A DNA stretch of 64,000 nt from Ursus arctos (GCF_023065955.2 NW_026622997.1:22238001-22302000), one strand, 5' to 3'. Shown: positions 23,615 to 36,030, counted from the stretch's first letter. A program made the numbers and translations. The notes: generated by a model not told the origin, from the letters alone.

Positions 23615-24622
23615 AAAATAGCATATATTTCTGTGTAATAGAGCACTATAGTATCTCTCTGCTTTGTAATTGTTGAGAACAGACTGAATAAAGTTTTCAG
23701 AGAGAGACTGTGAAATCTCCAAATAATATTTTTATCTCCTGACTACATATCTCACCATTGCCAGATCAGAAAGCTTTCCTTGCCTCTAGCATTCAAAGTG
23801 AGTTTTGGATAATCTGAGTTATGCTCAATACTAAAGCAAATGGTCTCCCCTTGCTATGACTGTTTTTGTGAAATCACAGAATTGCAGAGCATGAAAGATC
23901 CCTAGAGAATACACTTTAAATTTATTATGTAGCTTTATTGGGTCAGTTCCAATAGTTTTGCAGTAATCTTTGCGTCCCTTGGAATTCCATGCAATTTTTA
24001 AGAGTGGTGATTATTTCATTTCTTATACTAGGAACTTCAATTCTTTGTAATGAAGTACGCAAAAACATAAGGAAAATTTATGGAAGGAAAGTATCTTGGG
24101 ATTGCATAGAAATTTAAATGTTGTCTAGCCAAATTCTTAACTCAGACCATGAACCCTTTTGCGCATGTCACCCACCTGATAATTAAACACCTCCAGTGAT
24201 CAGAAACTCATCTTCAGGACGTGGCCCCTATAATCACATTGAGCTGGGGTCTGTTTCTGTGTGCCTTTCACTGGCTGATAGCAGTTTATAGTGGTTATTA
24301 TTTTAGTCTGCCCTGCCTGCCTCCCTGGGCTACCCCTCACCTTACCCTGACCCAGATCCCAGGGAGGCAAAGTTCTTTCCAAGCGCTTTTCTGGCTACGC
24401 CGACAGTGAAGAGCCTCCTTTTCTCTCTGGCTGCTAAGCTTGATAAATGGCAGTTTGGAGCACCCTGCAGCAGTAGGGGAATATGAAGTCTGTTCCAAAA
24501 GAGGGAGCAGAGTAAGGGAGAGAAGGGAGAAAGACAGACAGAGAACACCCTGGTTCTAGTTCCCTCCATGGGCAGCTCTGCTTTTGCCTTCCCCACCATT
24601 TGGTTATGTGAGCCAATAAGCC

Positions 24623-24815
24623 CTCTTTTTTTTCTATTTAAAGATTTTATTTATTTATTTGAAAGATAGAGAGCACAAGCAGGGGGAGAGTAGAGGGAGA
24701 GGGAGAAGACTCCCCACTGAGCAGGGAGCCTAATGCAGGGCTCGATACCAGAACCCTGGGATCATAACCTTAGCTGAAGGCAGATGCTTACCTGACTGAG
24801 TCCCCCAGGTGCCCC
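24623..24815 (-). mobile_element. Can-SINE (older subfamily), antisense
   Basis: The body includes 'ctccccactgagcaggga' and ends with a diverged head 'gtcccccaggtgcccc'. The target duplication 'ccaataagcc' is exact at 24613-24622 and 24816-24825. It interrupts an older repeat. Confidence 0.95.
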
Positions 24816-25594
24816 CCAATAAGCCGTCTTATTTAAGATATTTCTAGTTACATTGCTGTCACATGCAAATAGGAGATTGGTTAAGGAATAAGTCTAAGTC
24901 ATCCTCATTGAAATAGCTCTTAAAATGTTTGAAAGTCATCATTAGAGAGATCATATTTTAATTGTCCAAGTTGGGGCACTTTTTAGGTGTGAACTAGAAC
25001 ACAATTTGCAATTATGCTGCAACACTAGCCATAAACTTGGACTGCTCCAGAAAGCTTATTGCTAGCCTTCCTACCCCTATTCTTTCCAGTCCACTCATCC
25101 CTGATTCCTTCACACTTTGTTAAAAGTCATGGTTCCTAATCCCCAGGCCACACTGACTGGCATTCTTTGAACACTTGGCAATTTGCCAACATCTCTCTTG
25201 GAATGTGGCAGATAGAATTGAATCTGGTGCTCAAGCTGTGGTTGACTGTGTACCAGATGACTTGGTCTGGAGAATATACTCCCATGATCCCACTGATGCA
25301 ACCTTAAATTAGACCTCCCTCTAACTCTGGTTCTTTCTCTTAAACAGCACGTTAGATTGTGTCTGGCATGTGGGTTGGTGCTTAAAAGCCAATGAATAAA
25401 TGGCTCATTTTGAGCTGGAAGTCAGCTCCACTCCAACTGGCTTCTGAGGATTCAAATATGGGATCTCCTATTTGTGTGAAATTTCATCTTCTCCATTTCA
25501 GTCTACTACATTAGTTTCTATTTCACAATATCATTGTTTCTCCCAACTTCTATTCTTCAATAAATGTAGGAAGCATGTCATCAGTGTGTCACCA

Positions 25595-25845
25595 CTACTG
25601 ATGTTGGTATTAGCTAACACTTGGTGCTTCTTGTGGGCCAGTCCTCATTTTGGGCATTTTTAACTCACTTAACATTCACAATAAAATGATGAAACGGATA
25701 TCATGATTATCCTCATTTTACAGATAAAGAAATTGAGGCAGAAAAAGGTTAAGTAAGCTGCCTAAGGTCACAGGGAGCTCATAAGCAGCAGAGCCAGGAT
25801 TCAAAACTAGACAATCTGCCTCCAGAATCTATGCTCTTTTGCACC
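25595..25845 (-). mobile_element. MIR SINE relic, antisense
   Basis: 'attatcctcattttacagat' followed by 'aaattgaggcagaaaaaggt' and 'ctgcctaaggtcacaggga' is the reverse complement of the MIR core. The flanks also fit ('aacacttggtgcttcttgtg', 'gcagagccaggattcaaaac'). Confidence 0.88.
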
Positions 25846-26146
25846 TTTCGGTTCTCATCAAATGCACTGAGTACTAAGATTAAGAGCAAGTCCGGGCCAA
25901 GGACAGAGACCATGGCATCCCACCAGAGTGTGGGTACACAGCAAGCACTCAATGTGTGTGCTTTGTTCCATGAATTCCTACTCTACCTAACTCTATAATA
26001 ATAACCAACTAAAAGAGAAAGTGTCATATGTCTTGCTGAGGCCCAGATATACTGTTCTAATTTAAGTACTTACAAAGCATTATTTTCTTAATCCAATCTA
26101 GAATTCTCTCTTGGACCAATGGCAAACTCCGTTATTGTTCTGTAGA

Positions 26147-26228
26147 CTCTCCCTCTCTCCCTCCCTCCTTCCTTCCTTTCTCCCCCCTTCCTTCCCTTCT
26201 ATTTTCCCTCCCTTGTCCTCCCTCTCTC
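26147..26228. repeat. CT-rich (CCCT/CCTT)n pyrimidine tract
   Basis: This is a nearly pure pyrimidine run of CCCT and CCTT units, interrupted by a few A and G residues. Confidence 0.88.
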
Positions 26229-28069
26229 ATTCTTATCCCCTACAACATTTACTCTTAAGAAGAACTGCATTTGCCTGGCTCTAGTCTGCTGCCCCTGCTC
26301 CGCAATTTCTTAAAGATCATAGCCTTTTACCTGGAGGTCCTCTACCTAACCCAAGGCTCTAATATCCTTGGCCAGAGATTCGAATTTACTTACAGATGCT
26401 AGATCATCTGTAGCTTTCTCACCTGAGAAATTATAGCTACTAGCAAAATCTGCAAACTTTTATAATTTTATCATTATAATAATTAAATTTTTAGACACTG
26501 CAAGTTCAACGGAGGCTTGCCAGACCAATCAATGGCCTGAACCGATTTTGAAAATCTTTCTTCTTTTGGTGAACATAGTTTCACTTTGACAACTTTAGAT
26601 GTCAAGCTGACCATGGCAAGAACAAGTCAAACACAAATGCAATGATATTGACCAACGTGATGGGTGCACAGAAGATGTACAGTCATTACAAGGTCGATGG
26701 CTTCAAAGATAGCAAGATAATTATTTGAATAACTCCAAATTTAAATGTGAAAAGTGAGAAATGAATTGTACAAAAATCTGAGCGATATCTGATGCTATGG
26801 TCATCCTAGACCCAAGTCCTCTTAGAGGCAGAGAAAGGCAAAGCCAAATATGGCAGAGTCTCCATGGAAATTAGTCTACACAAACACAGGGCCTTAAATT
26901 TATTTGGGCAATCCTGAAAGAATTAAAGAAAGTCAAGATATAAATAAAAATGAAAAACATCACTCCTGACTAGCCTGGCTATCGAATGCCCAGCAGCCTG
27001 CCGCCAGGAAGGACAGAGCCAGTGACAAATATTGCCAGCTGAGAGATGAGTTTTTTCACCTCTCTGCAAGGCTGAATAGAAGGAATTTAATTTGCCTGCT
27101 TGGCTCTTATGCAATGCCAGGTAACCTTAGAATAAAGAGGGCTTTGAGGGAGAAAGCCAGACTTCCCAAACACATTGCTACAATCATATCCTCCTCTTGT
27201 CTGATGCCTGCAGACACAGCGACCAACATGTCCCAGACCGCTTACTGCTATCACTCAGATCCATGAGGCTCTGTCTCCCACAGAGAAGGATGGGAGATAG
27301 AAAGGCTCCAGCTGCTCTCCCTGTGAAAACTCCAGAGTGAAATTCCATCGGACAGAAGCCAGCTCGCTGCCGAGTCAATTGAGCCTTTTATCAGTCAGAT
27401 TTGTATACATTATAGAAAGAGCCAAAGAAGGGAGTTACTGTATACCGCGTATATTTTTAGTTCCCCGGGATTCGTTGCTATTGGACTTAATGTGCGGGGC
27501 AGAGAAGAAAAAAAATTCAACTTCGGTCTTCTGTGTGGCTTTTTGAGGTCTTCAAGGTTTGCTAGACTTGTCTGTTCGTTTCTAGATATACTCAGGTGAA
27601 TTCCGCTGCACGGAGAGCGTGCTATTGCTTTCAGAAACCAAATTCAACCCCTATTTCATTGATTTTTCAAATAATTTCCTGATGAGGGCCAGTGTGTGTG
27701 TGTAAATATACATGTGCACACAAACTTCCACTGATCTGATTTTAACCTCAAGACTCATTCTGTTCACCAACGGCAGCACGGTAAAAACATTTCAACTGGA
27801 AGAACCAGCAAGGAAACCTTGCAATCCTCTCACTTTCTTCACTGACTTCAGCTTTTGCTGAAGCAATTCCCTGTGGGAAAATAAACACAAAAACGAGCAA
27901 ACAAGATATGTGGATGTGGAGATAGTATTGCCATCACTGGTTCCCAATGAAGGAACTTAACATTTTTTAGCTGATCTCCTATGGACTTTTGAGAAGAGAA
28001 ATCACCCTGCTACCATTTTATTCACTGCCATAGAATTTTAAGTGTCACTACTTCCCCTCCAATGTCCTT

Positions 28070-28250
28070 TCAGTCATTAGATGTTTCCATCACTCAGCAA
28101 GAATTTATTGAGCAGCTATTACGTGGCAGGCAAGGGTGGGGTGTTGCAGATAGGATGGAGAATCAGACAGACATGGTTCCGGCCTGTCTGAACCTAATAG
28201 GGACGATCCAAGGATAAAATCCCTCAAGCTAAGTTGTAGACACCATAGGG
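28070..28250 (-). mobile_element. LINE-2 (L2) 3'-end relic, antisense
   Basis: 'cagcaagaatttattgagca' followed by 'gctattacgtggcaggcaag' and 'cagacagacatggttccggc' follows the reverse complement of the L2 3' end. Diverged. Confidence 0.7.
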
Positions 28251-29004
28251 AATAAATGCCACATCTCTGAAAATGGGAGAGGAAGTAAGGGGATACTTAT
28301 CACCCAAATAAAGTAATTTCTTCAGCAAGATGCTTATAGAAGCACTACGGTATTGCTCTCAAAAGCTGGGCATGGACAAGGCAGTCTTTGCTTTCTTCTT
28401 CGGAGGTAAGGTGTATGAAAGGGAGCACCCATCTCTTCAGATCTGAATGGCTTCCTGGATACACGACCTCTTCAGTCGCACAGAGCCCCAAACCCAGAAA
28501 GGCCCCGGGCTCGGTTTAATGCTCTACTGTTGCTGTTTTGAAATCCTTGCTAGTTTTTCGACAAGGGGTCCTATACTGTCATTTTGCACCAGGCCTTACA
28601 AATTATGCAGTCAGTTCTGTCTTTAGAATTGGTGGACAACTGGGGGGAGAGGTGGGGAGATGTATGGATGTGGGGGTAGGGCAACTGTGCTGGGGGTGCT
28701 AATTCTAAGCTCATACCCCCTCAGCTAGGTTCCATAGAGACCCAAGTTTGGGAGATTCTGGCACTGGATAGTCATCGATGTTCAAGAAATAATTTATTAA
28801 GCAATTACTTTTCTAATATTTATTCAACAAAAATGTACTCAGCAAAAGCTTCAAAGATGAACCAAATAAAACCTAAAGATTTAATTCACCAATCACATTT
28901 GAGCCCTTTGACAGCATTATTTTGAAAGAGCAATGGAGAAAGCTTTATAAGATTATTAATCTTTATAAGATTATTAAATGATTTCCAACAGTTCTTACAT
29001 AGAA

Positions 29005-29250
29005 GGCAATATATTGAATATTGGCTTTCGTATCAAAAGCCGGGGTTCATATGCAGACATATTTTTGTCTCACTACTTGTGTGATCTTGTCTGGGAGACT
29101 TAAGCATTTTGGGCCCCTTTTATCTTTTCTATCTACAAAACAATGATAATAATACTATGTTCTTGAGTTGCTAAAAGGATTAAACTGAACAGCATAGGTA
29201 AAGTGACTCTGAGTCTGAACCACATAGTAGGCACTCAATAACTTGTGTTG
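29005..29250 (+). mobile_element. MIR SINE relic, sense
   Basis: The element follows the MIR order from 'cactacttgtgtgatcttgt' through 'acaaaacaatgataataata' and 'gctaaaaggattaaactgaa' to 'agtaggcactcaataactt'. Nearly full length but diverged. Confidence 0.82.
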
Positions 29251-30174
29251 GTTTGATATAATTATAGGTCTTTACTTGGAGACAGAAATAGATTTCCACT
29301 GTATGAATCCATTGAGGAAAAAAGTGTATTACTAATATATTAGAATTTAAAAGATTATGCTTTCTTAAAAAAGATTATACAAAAGATTACAATTGTACCC
29401 ATTTTTATCTCTGCTTTTTTCTTCTCAACACAAGCCAGCATTCCTACCATTGATGCTAGAATTCTTCTCTTTAAATAGCACTTATACTTTATACACATGA
29501 TTCTTAAAAAAATTTTACTCAGATTCCAGGAATTTTTATTTCGGTGGTGTATGTATGTACACAGCCATGCACAATTAATCAGAGTTTTCAAAATAGAATC
29601 GATTCAATTCACTACCACCATTTCCTCAAAATTACTACTGTCTCCCTTTCTAGAACTTTACTGGTCAAGAATCTGGGGTTTCATCTCAAACTCTTTTCCG
29701 TCCAGTGCTAATCATTCCTATGTCAGAAAACAGATAATCATTGTTTGCTTTCATCACTGTCATATTAGCCAACCCAGAAAACAAAGTTTGTACTTTTTTT
29801 TTAATTTAAAAAGTAAAATTCAAGTCAATTAAATTGAATTTGGCATAATCCTAAAGGGAAATGCTATCATTCTATTCAACTCCCTAGTTACCTTCTTTCC
29901 AACTTTGAAAGGTGTACATTTGGTTATCATTATTTCATCAAGTAACACAAAATACGATCTCAGTCAGATATTAAAGATGACTCCGGGTTCATGGAGAGCA
30001 CTCAGGGGAAAGGACAGTTAAGCATCTCCAAGGTCATAGTCATGGCTATTAGCTAAGGACTTCTATTTGACACTGCTGAGAGCGCCTGTTACGATAACTG
30101 GAGACCATGGCAACTGTTCAAGAAGTAAATTCCATATATTGTGAAAGTCACTAAGTATGTATTATAAAATACTC

Positions 30175-30365
30175 GTAAAGGATTTGTTGAAACACGTACG
30201 AAGTGTTAATTATTTGGCTAAGCGCTTTATGCATCTAACCCAAAAGGACTCTGTGAAGTACCTCCATCTTACAGAAGATGAGCCTGACGCTTGGAGAATT
30301 TGAGACCTATAAGAATCAGGACTGAAATCCAAGTATGTCAGACATCAGAAGTGGTGCTCTTATCC
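30175..30365 (-). mobile_element. MIR SINE relic, antisense
   Basis: 'ggctaagcgctttatgcatc', 'ctccatcttacagaagatga' and 'caggactgaaatccaagta' fit the reverse complement of MIR. Confidence 0.75.
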
Positions 30366-31529
30366 GCAGTATTATTAGTGTGCTTCCCATTCTGCCGTTT
30401 GCCATCTGGCTCAGTACCCCTGCTGACTTTCCTTACCTAGAACTAAGAATCTCGGTAAGTGAGCTATCCTGCAGGACTTACCACGAGCAGAAGAGGGCCT
30501 GGACAGAAAGCAGTTACTTAAATATCATATTCTCGAGCTGGGGGTTCTAAGTCGATGTTTTCTAAACATCCAATTCTCAGAACTGCCCTCGGGCACCAGT
30601 GCACCATTAAAATTACATGAATATTCCACGTAGGCATATGCAAATTCTACCTCCCACTAATGTTCTCCTTCGGAACGAGAATGAGCATTAGTTTAGACAA
30701 TAAATACTTTCAGGACACTGAAACCATTTAAACGTGTAACATGACCTAGCTATTTGAGGCAATGAGTAATTCTGGAGTAAAAGTCAATAATCATCATGGT
30801 ACTCTCTTTTAAAATAAATCGGTGTTTTTCATAATCTATAACTCTAAATAAGCCATTTAAAGCATAAGTTTGCCAAACATTAGGATACCCAATTTTATTC
30901 CATGCACGCGTCCCACATGTGAGGGATCCTTGGTTCATATGTCGCTGTTGGCCAAGTTAAAACCTGCATTGCTATCTGAATGACGTGAAAGTCTCCGAAT
31001 CTGCTCACATGGCCTTTGCAAGTTGCAGAAGGGGAAGACATTTGAATAAACTGTATTGCATCTGCTAAAGGAAAATGCAGTTTGCAGAGATATTTACTTT
31101 TGAACAGTCGGTGAGAAAGCTACAGGAAGGCAGAAAACAAAACCGTGAACTCCCTTGGGTTGTGCCCTTCTTGCTCGTCTCCTGTTTTCTATCTTCCACC
31201 TCCTCGTCTCTGTAATTTTCTGCCCAGGCTGAAAGGTATAAAATCCTTTAGCTTCTGCTTCTTGCTAGCAAGTAAAAAGAGGTCAAGCCAGAAAGGCAGC
31301 AGAACACACACTGATTACTAGGCCACACACACTAGAAAATCTCCAAGAAAATGTTCAGAGCTCTATCCAAATTGCCACTAAAAGTGCCACGTTGTGGGAG
31401 ACAAGGGAGCCGTGTCTTATGGTTATTTGAACTGAGCATTTTTTAATCAAAATCACTTCCTAACCTTCTTAGTAGCTTATTCTTGCCCACCCCCTCTCAA
31501 AAATACAGAAAATTGGTTTTCTGGATTCA

Positions 31530-31838
31530 ACATACAGGTCACTTCATTTAAGCCTCTGCTCAAATGTCACCAACTCAGAGTGGCCTTTGCAAAACACACT
31601 GTCTAAAATGTCACCCCACACCCTCTACCCCACTTTCTCCTGCTTTTCTTCATAGTGGTGATGCCTACCTGACATTTTACAATATATTTTCTGATCATTT
31701 ATTTGTTCGTTCTTTCTCCTTCTGGAATGCATGTGGCATGGGAGCCAATCTGCTTCATTGACCACTGTACCCCCGATGCCTAGAACAGTACCCCACGCAT
31801 GATAGGGACTCAATAAATATTTGTTGAATTAATTAAAT
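31530..31838 (+). mobile_element. LINE-2 (L2) 3' end, sense
   Basis: Blocks of the L2 3' end appear in order: 'gctcaaatgtcaccaactca', 'gtctaaaatgtcacccc', 'ttcttcatagtggtgatgcc', 'tagaacagtaccccacgc' and the terminal 'ctcaataaatatttgttgaa'. The frame at 31564-31761 is a by-product of this repeat. Confidence 0.88.
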
Positions 31839-33106
31839 ACCTGTGAAAACAAGCCGAGCCATATGGAGCTGGCAGAAGTATCCTGACGTGCTATTTTCTG
31901 ATGTCATTTGTTCTCACATAATTCCTCCAGGAAGAAACCTTTCCAGGGAGAGGGTCTCCAGTCCAAGTTTCTTCCAGTTCTTTTCTTCTGCTCTCTGTGT
32001 AGTCAACCCAAAGGATATTTGAGTTCCATTTGCAGAGAAACGCTAGAGATAGAAATGATAATGTCCCCTCAACTTAAAAGGGCCGAGCATGTTTTGAAAG
32101 TGTTTTATGAACTGGAAACCTTTCTATGAGGTATTTCACTACAGCCCCATAAAACCCTACACCCTGCTGGAATCTCATCCTGTGAAATTTGGCAGTGTTT
32201 CCTTCCTCAAGTAATGAGTTCAATTCACGTTTTCATTTAAGTTCATACCCAGATACAAATCAGTGTCACGGCCACAGGCAACAATTCGCAGAATTCCCAG
32301 GCACGAGGGTGGGGGGGGGGGGGGTAGTCAGGGAAGGAGGGCCTGGAAGATGGAGTGCCAGCTTCTTCCGTTCTAATGGCGGCCTCCGTGGCATGGAGCG
32401 CCTCAGGCCTGCCCCGCTGCCAGGTCCCACGGAGGCAGTTGGCTGAGGGGGCTTCCGGCTTCCATCTCAACTCAAGCTCCTCTTTTAAAGCCTCTCTGGA
32501 TTTCCTGTGGTAATCCCTCTTTGTGTCCCTCTGCGAAAGAAACAATAATCGCTTTTCTTTTCTTTCTTTTTTTTTTTTCCTGAGATGAAGTTCAAGAGCA
32601 CAAGTGGTTTTACTTAGGGATTCAATAAACACCTTGGCAGGAATGAAAACAGCAGTGTAGAAAAGACCTAGTGGTTCTTCTAGTTGTAGCCAAAGCTGGA
32701 TATTCTCGTGTGAGGAGAATCAGGCAGAGTCAATACTGAGAGAAACTGCCTCTGTCCTTCGCGGGTCAGGCAACTTCAATCTACGACCTCCTCGGTGGTT
32801 ATTTTAAAGAGTTCTGTGATCAAGAAATGATTGTTACCTCAACCAAGCTGGTAACAGTGACAGCCAGAGCAACGGTGTGCGGAAGTTCTTTCCTGCCTGT
32901 GGGGAATTTGCCCTGATTTGCATTGACTTTATGACTTCCTGCAGGCAAACACCTGGAGACTCTTTCCTGGAGGAACGGCTGAGCATCGGGACAAAGCCAT
33001 CATATTAAGTCTTCATTAACAGGGAGGCAGCCAGCTCTTCCCTTCCCCAAGCCAAGTTCTCAGACTTCAAAGAGATCGAAAATAAAAGGGGAGTTAAAGG
33101 AACCTT

Positions 33107-33150
<44 letters not shown>

Positions 33151-33687
33151 CATATATATATATATATGTCTTCTTCATGTTCAAGAGAGCAAGCTAATTC
33201 ACACACATATACAGACACACACAAACACACACACATATATTCATATTTTACTGGCCTTTTTGCTCAGATGTCAATTTGTAACTTTGAGCTTCCCTTATGC
33301 TGGGATTGAAGCCATAGGTCTAGGGACCCCAGATCTTGGTATTGATAGTCCATCCCATCGCTTTTCCTGATGCCCAGGCTGAAAGGTAGAGGCAAACCAC
33401 AGAGGGCAGCCTGAGCTGACGGTTGACGGACTCCTCTGGGAGATCTACCTGTGGGACTCTTCCCACAGATCAGCGGCTGCCATATTTTCTCAGTGGGCAA
33501 CACTTAGATGCCTCGTGATGAATGACAGGACTTGCTTTATTAAAAAAGTAATTATTCTACTCTTTACAGACTCTATTTTGATCCCTCTCCTTAGTAAAGT
33601 TGAGTATGCTATAATTTAGTATAAAACTGCATATTTTCCAAATTGTCCCATAACAGGCTGAAATATATATGCATATGTTGCTTTTAT
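31839..33687. other. No gene identified; includes a GC-richer patch and (TA)n
   Basis: A GC-richer patch with a 14-G run (32311-32324) lies at about 32290-32460, and a TA/CA microsatellite at 33109-33240. The - strand 129-codon frame over 32243-32632 has a lysine-rich segment made by a T/C tract and is not credible as a gene. Confidence 0.5.
33109..33240. repeat. (TA)n microsatellite followed by a CA-rich stretch
   Basis: The TA run at 33109-33168 has two TACA interruptions. After about 32 bp an imperfect CA run occupies 33201-33240. Such TA runs can extrude as cruciforms. Confidence 0.92.
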
Positions 33688-33891
33688 TTTATTTTTTATT
33701 TTTTAAAGATTTTATTTATTTATCTGACAGAAAGAAAGAGCACTCAAGAAGGGGGAGTGGCAGGCAGAGGGAGAGAGGGAAGCAGGCTCCCCACTGAGCA
33801 GCGAGCCCAATGTGGAACTCCATCCCAGGACCCCAGGATCATGACCTGAGCTGAAGGCAGATGCTTAACCACCTGAGCCACCCAGGCTCCC
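33688..33891 (-). mobile_element. Can-SINE, antisense
   Basis: 'aaagattttatttatttatc' begins the body on the + strand and it ends 'gccacccaggctcccc'. It is flanked by an imperfect duplication 'catatgttgcttttat' (33672-33687) and 'catatgtttgttttat' (33892-33907). Confidence 0.95.
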
Positions 33892-33949
33892 CATATGTTT
33901 GTTTTATCTGATAGCTTTATACCAGTGTGATTCACTAATAATCAATTAA

Positions 33950-34080
33950 TGCATTAATTCAACAGTTATTTTATTGAACACTTACAAATTCCAGGCATTG
34001 TACTAGAGGTTGGAAACTGCGAGAAATCATAAATAATACAAATTCTTTGGCCATGTATTAAAAATATGGGGCTAAGATGG
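33950..34080 (-). mobile_element. LINE-2 (L2) 3'-end relic, antisense
   Basis: 'ttcaacagttattttattga' followed by 'attccaggcattgtactaga' matches the reverse complement of the L2 terminus. Only the terminal part is recognisable. Confidence 0.65.
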
Positions 34081-35823
34081 GAAATAATCAGTCATTAAAA
34101 TAAACTGGACATAATGAAGGAGAAAGTGTAGGAAAAAGCTACTTAGCCCCTAAGGCATTTAGTTTAAGGCACAGTCTCTATATTACAGCTCCTATTTTGC
34201 TTATCCAAAAAATTCTTGGAATTTTGAGTGGTTACATTTTATGCTGTCATATCTCAACCCAACACGCAGGAAGTGGCCTCGTTTTTTAAAAATTGTGTGT
34301 TACCAGGAGCTTTGATCTGGTGTGACATCGGGGTGCCTGTTACCAGAAACTCTTACAAGCCCAAGAAAGAAAACTGTTGTCTCCATTATCAATGTCTTAC
34401 CTAGAGATGCACTGGATTTTGCCTGGGGACACCGAAAGGTGTAAGTTCACAACCTGGGGCTTCAGTGGAACACACTGAGTGATGGATTCAGGTCTCTGGA
34501 GAGATGGAAAAATAATCACCCTCTGAAGACCATCTCCAGAAACTACAGAATTTTCTTCTGCAGCCAAGAGGAAGCAGGGCCTGCCAGACTGTTAAGATAT
34601 GCACTCCATGATTTCCAGAGAGAAGATGAGAGGCGAGGCTAGGATAGGACTTAGCAAGGGTTGGGGGGTGGGGGGCGGGGAGGGGGGAATGAACCGAGGA
34701 AAACGGCTGATGCCAAGTTGTCAGTAGAAAGGGAGGGTGACGCTCTTACAGAGCTAGAAGAGGTCAATAAATCACCACCCTTATCTTGCAAACAGAGCCT
34801 GTGACTTCAAAAATTAGCTCATTTATTCTGCACAATTAAATTTATTGAAGTGTGACAGAAAAGTTTAGCAGGCAGCGAAGCATAAAGCCAGCAACAGCCG
34901 AAGCGAACGTCTGAGTGAATGACACAATTAGTTGATTTTCATTTTATTTATCAATATAATTATTGAATTGTATTTATCCTTTTTCACAGATTTCTACCAT
35001 TATTACAGCCCGGGCCTCTGGGGAAAGAATTAGTTCAAATTTTCAGTCTAAGTTAATGTGATTATAGAGCTGCTAATAAAAAGAAAGTTCTTTAAAGTGC
35101 TACACAATCTTGTATTCAGTGTCACTCCCATCACGGGGCTTAGCAATGCAGTCCCTTTTCAAGTGAATGTGGTCAATTGAATTTAAATTTGTGAATGTGA
35201 CAAATTCCCTAGGTGGGGACTGAGCGCTCAGGGACCAGAGCCCTCCCTCGCCTGCCTAAAGGACTTTACAACAGCTCCAGGTTTGTCGAGCATCTCAGGT
35301 TGGAGATGAGCACAATTTTGTTTGTTTGTTTGTTTGCTTTGAAAATGATGAAAAAAGAAACCCTGGGACTATTTTCTGGCCTTAATGAAATCTGGAAAAG
35401 GAGGAAGACCAGAGGTGATAGGAATGCTTGTTCTTTTGCCTTATCTTTACTCTCTGTGCTGCCTGGCATTCCACGGTGCTTCTGGGAGCGCCTGTAAAAA
35501 GATGAAACAAATAAAAGTTGGTAAGACAGTATCCGCGTTCCAGAGGGAATAGGCAGGTGGCCCGCCACACAGTTTCTGGGAGCCTGGTTTATCCCCCTGA
35601 AGCAGCAGCATACGAATACACCAGCTGTCTGGGGCTGAATAATCTTCTCAAAAGACTTCTGGGTGCCCAAGTACACGCTTCTCAGGAGGTCTGAAAAATG
35701 ACCCATTTCCCACAGGAAGCTCCATTTCATTCAGCTCCTACAGGCTTCTCAGTGAAATGTGTGTTCTCTCTGGCATCTTTGAGACGCTCAGTTTCTCTGT
35801 TAAGGTGGAGTAAAGGTAATTCA
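34081..35823. other. No gene identified; G-quadruplex motif and candidate conserved noncoding DNA
   Basis: This contains the G-rich motif at 34663-34687 and a homeodomain-site-rich AT stretch at about 34800-35215, both described as findings. It also holds the longest open frame in the window (154 codons, - strand, 35266-35730), which has no recognisable domain, signal or neighbour and is most likely a chance frame. Confidence 0.5.
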
Positions 35824-35835
35824 AGCTCAACTTTT

Positions 35836-36030
35836 TTTTTTTTTAGAGAAAGAGAGAGAGTGCATGCACGCTCACATGTGCGAGCAGAGGGAGAAGGAGA
35901 AAGAATCTTGAGCGGGCTCCACACCCAGTGTGGAGCCCCACACGGGGCTCAATCTCACAACCCTGAGATTTCGACCTGAGCCAAAATCAAGAGTTGGATG
36001 CTTAACCAACTGAGCCACCCAGGCACCCAG
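35836..36030 (-). mobile_element. Can-SINE, antisense, exact 12-bp target duplication
   Basis: 'gagccacccaggcaccca' marks the head and a T-run at 35831-35844 the tail. The duplication 'agctcaactttt' is exact at 35824-35835 and 36031-36042. The body belongs to an older subfamily ('ccaaaatcaagagttggatg'). Confidence 0.96.

Larger units (their letters stand above)
23215..25594. other. No gene identified; two SINEs and an unassigned old repeat
   Basis: Outside the SINEs at 23405 and 24623, the stretch 24540-24890 looks like the 3' part of an old dispersed repeat ('tgtgagccaataagccctct', then a tail resuming after the SINE at 'ttatttaagatatttctag'). I cannot name its family. The remainder is unremarkable. 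Confidence 0.45.
25846..31529. other. No gene identified; MIR and L2 relics and candidate regulatory stretches
   Basis: Listed separately are the CT tract at 26147, the L2 relic at 28070 and the MIR relics at 29005 and 30175. A CpG-richer patch at about 27440-27630 and a TATA-box candidate at 31237 are discussed as findings. Open frames are short and without domains. Confidence 0.5.

Noticed and set aside
35266..35730. Longest open frame in the window (154 codons, - strand)
   Set aside because: No recognisable domain, and overlapping frames of similar quality exist on both strands. One frame of this size is expected by chance in 64 kb.
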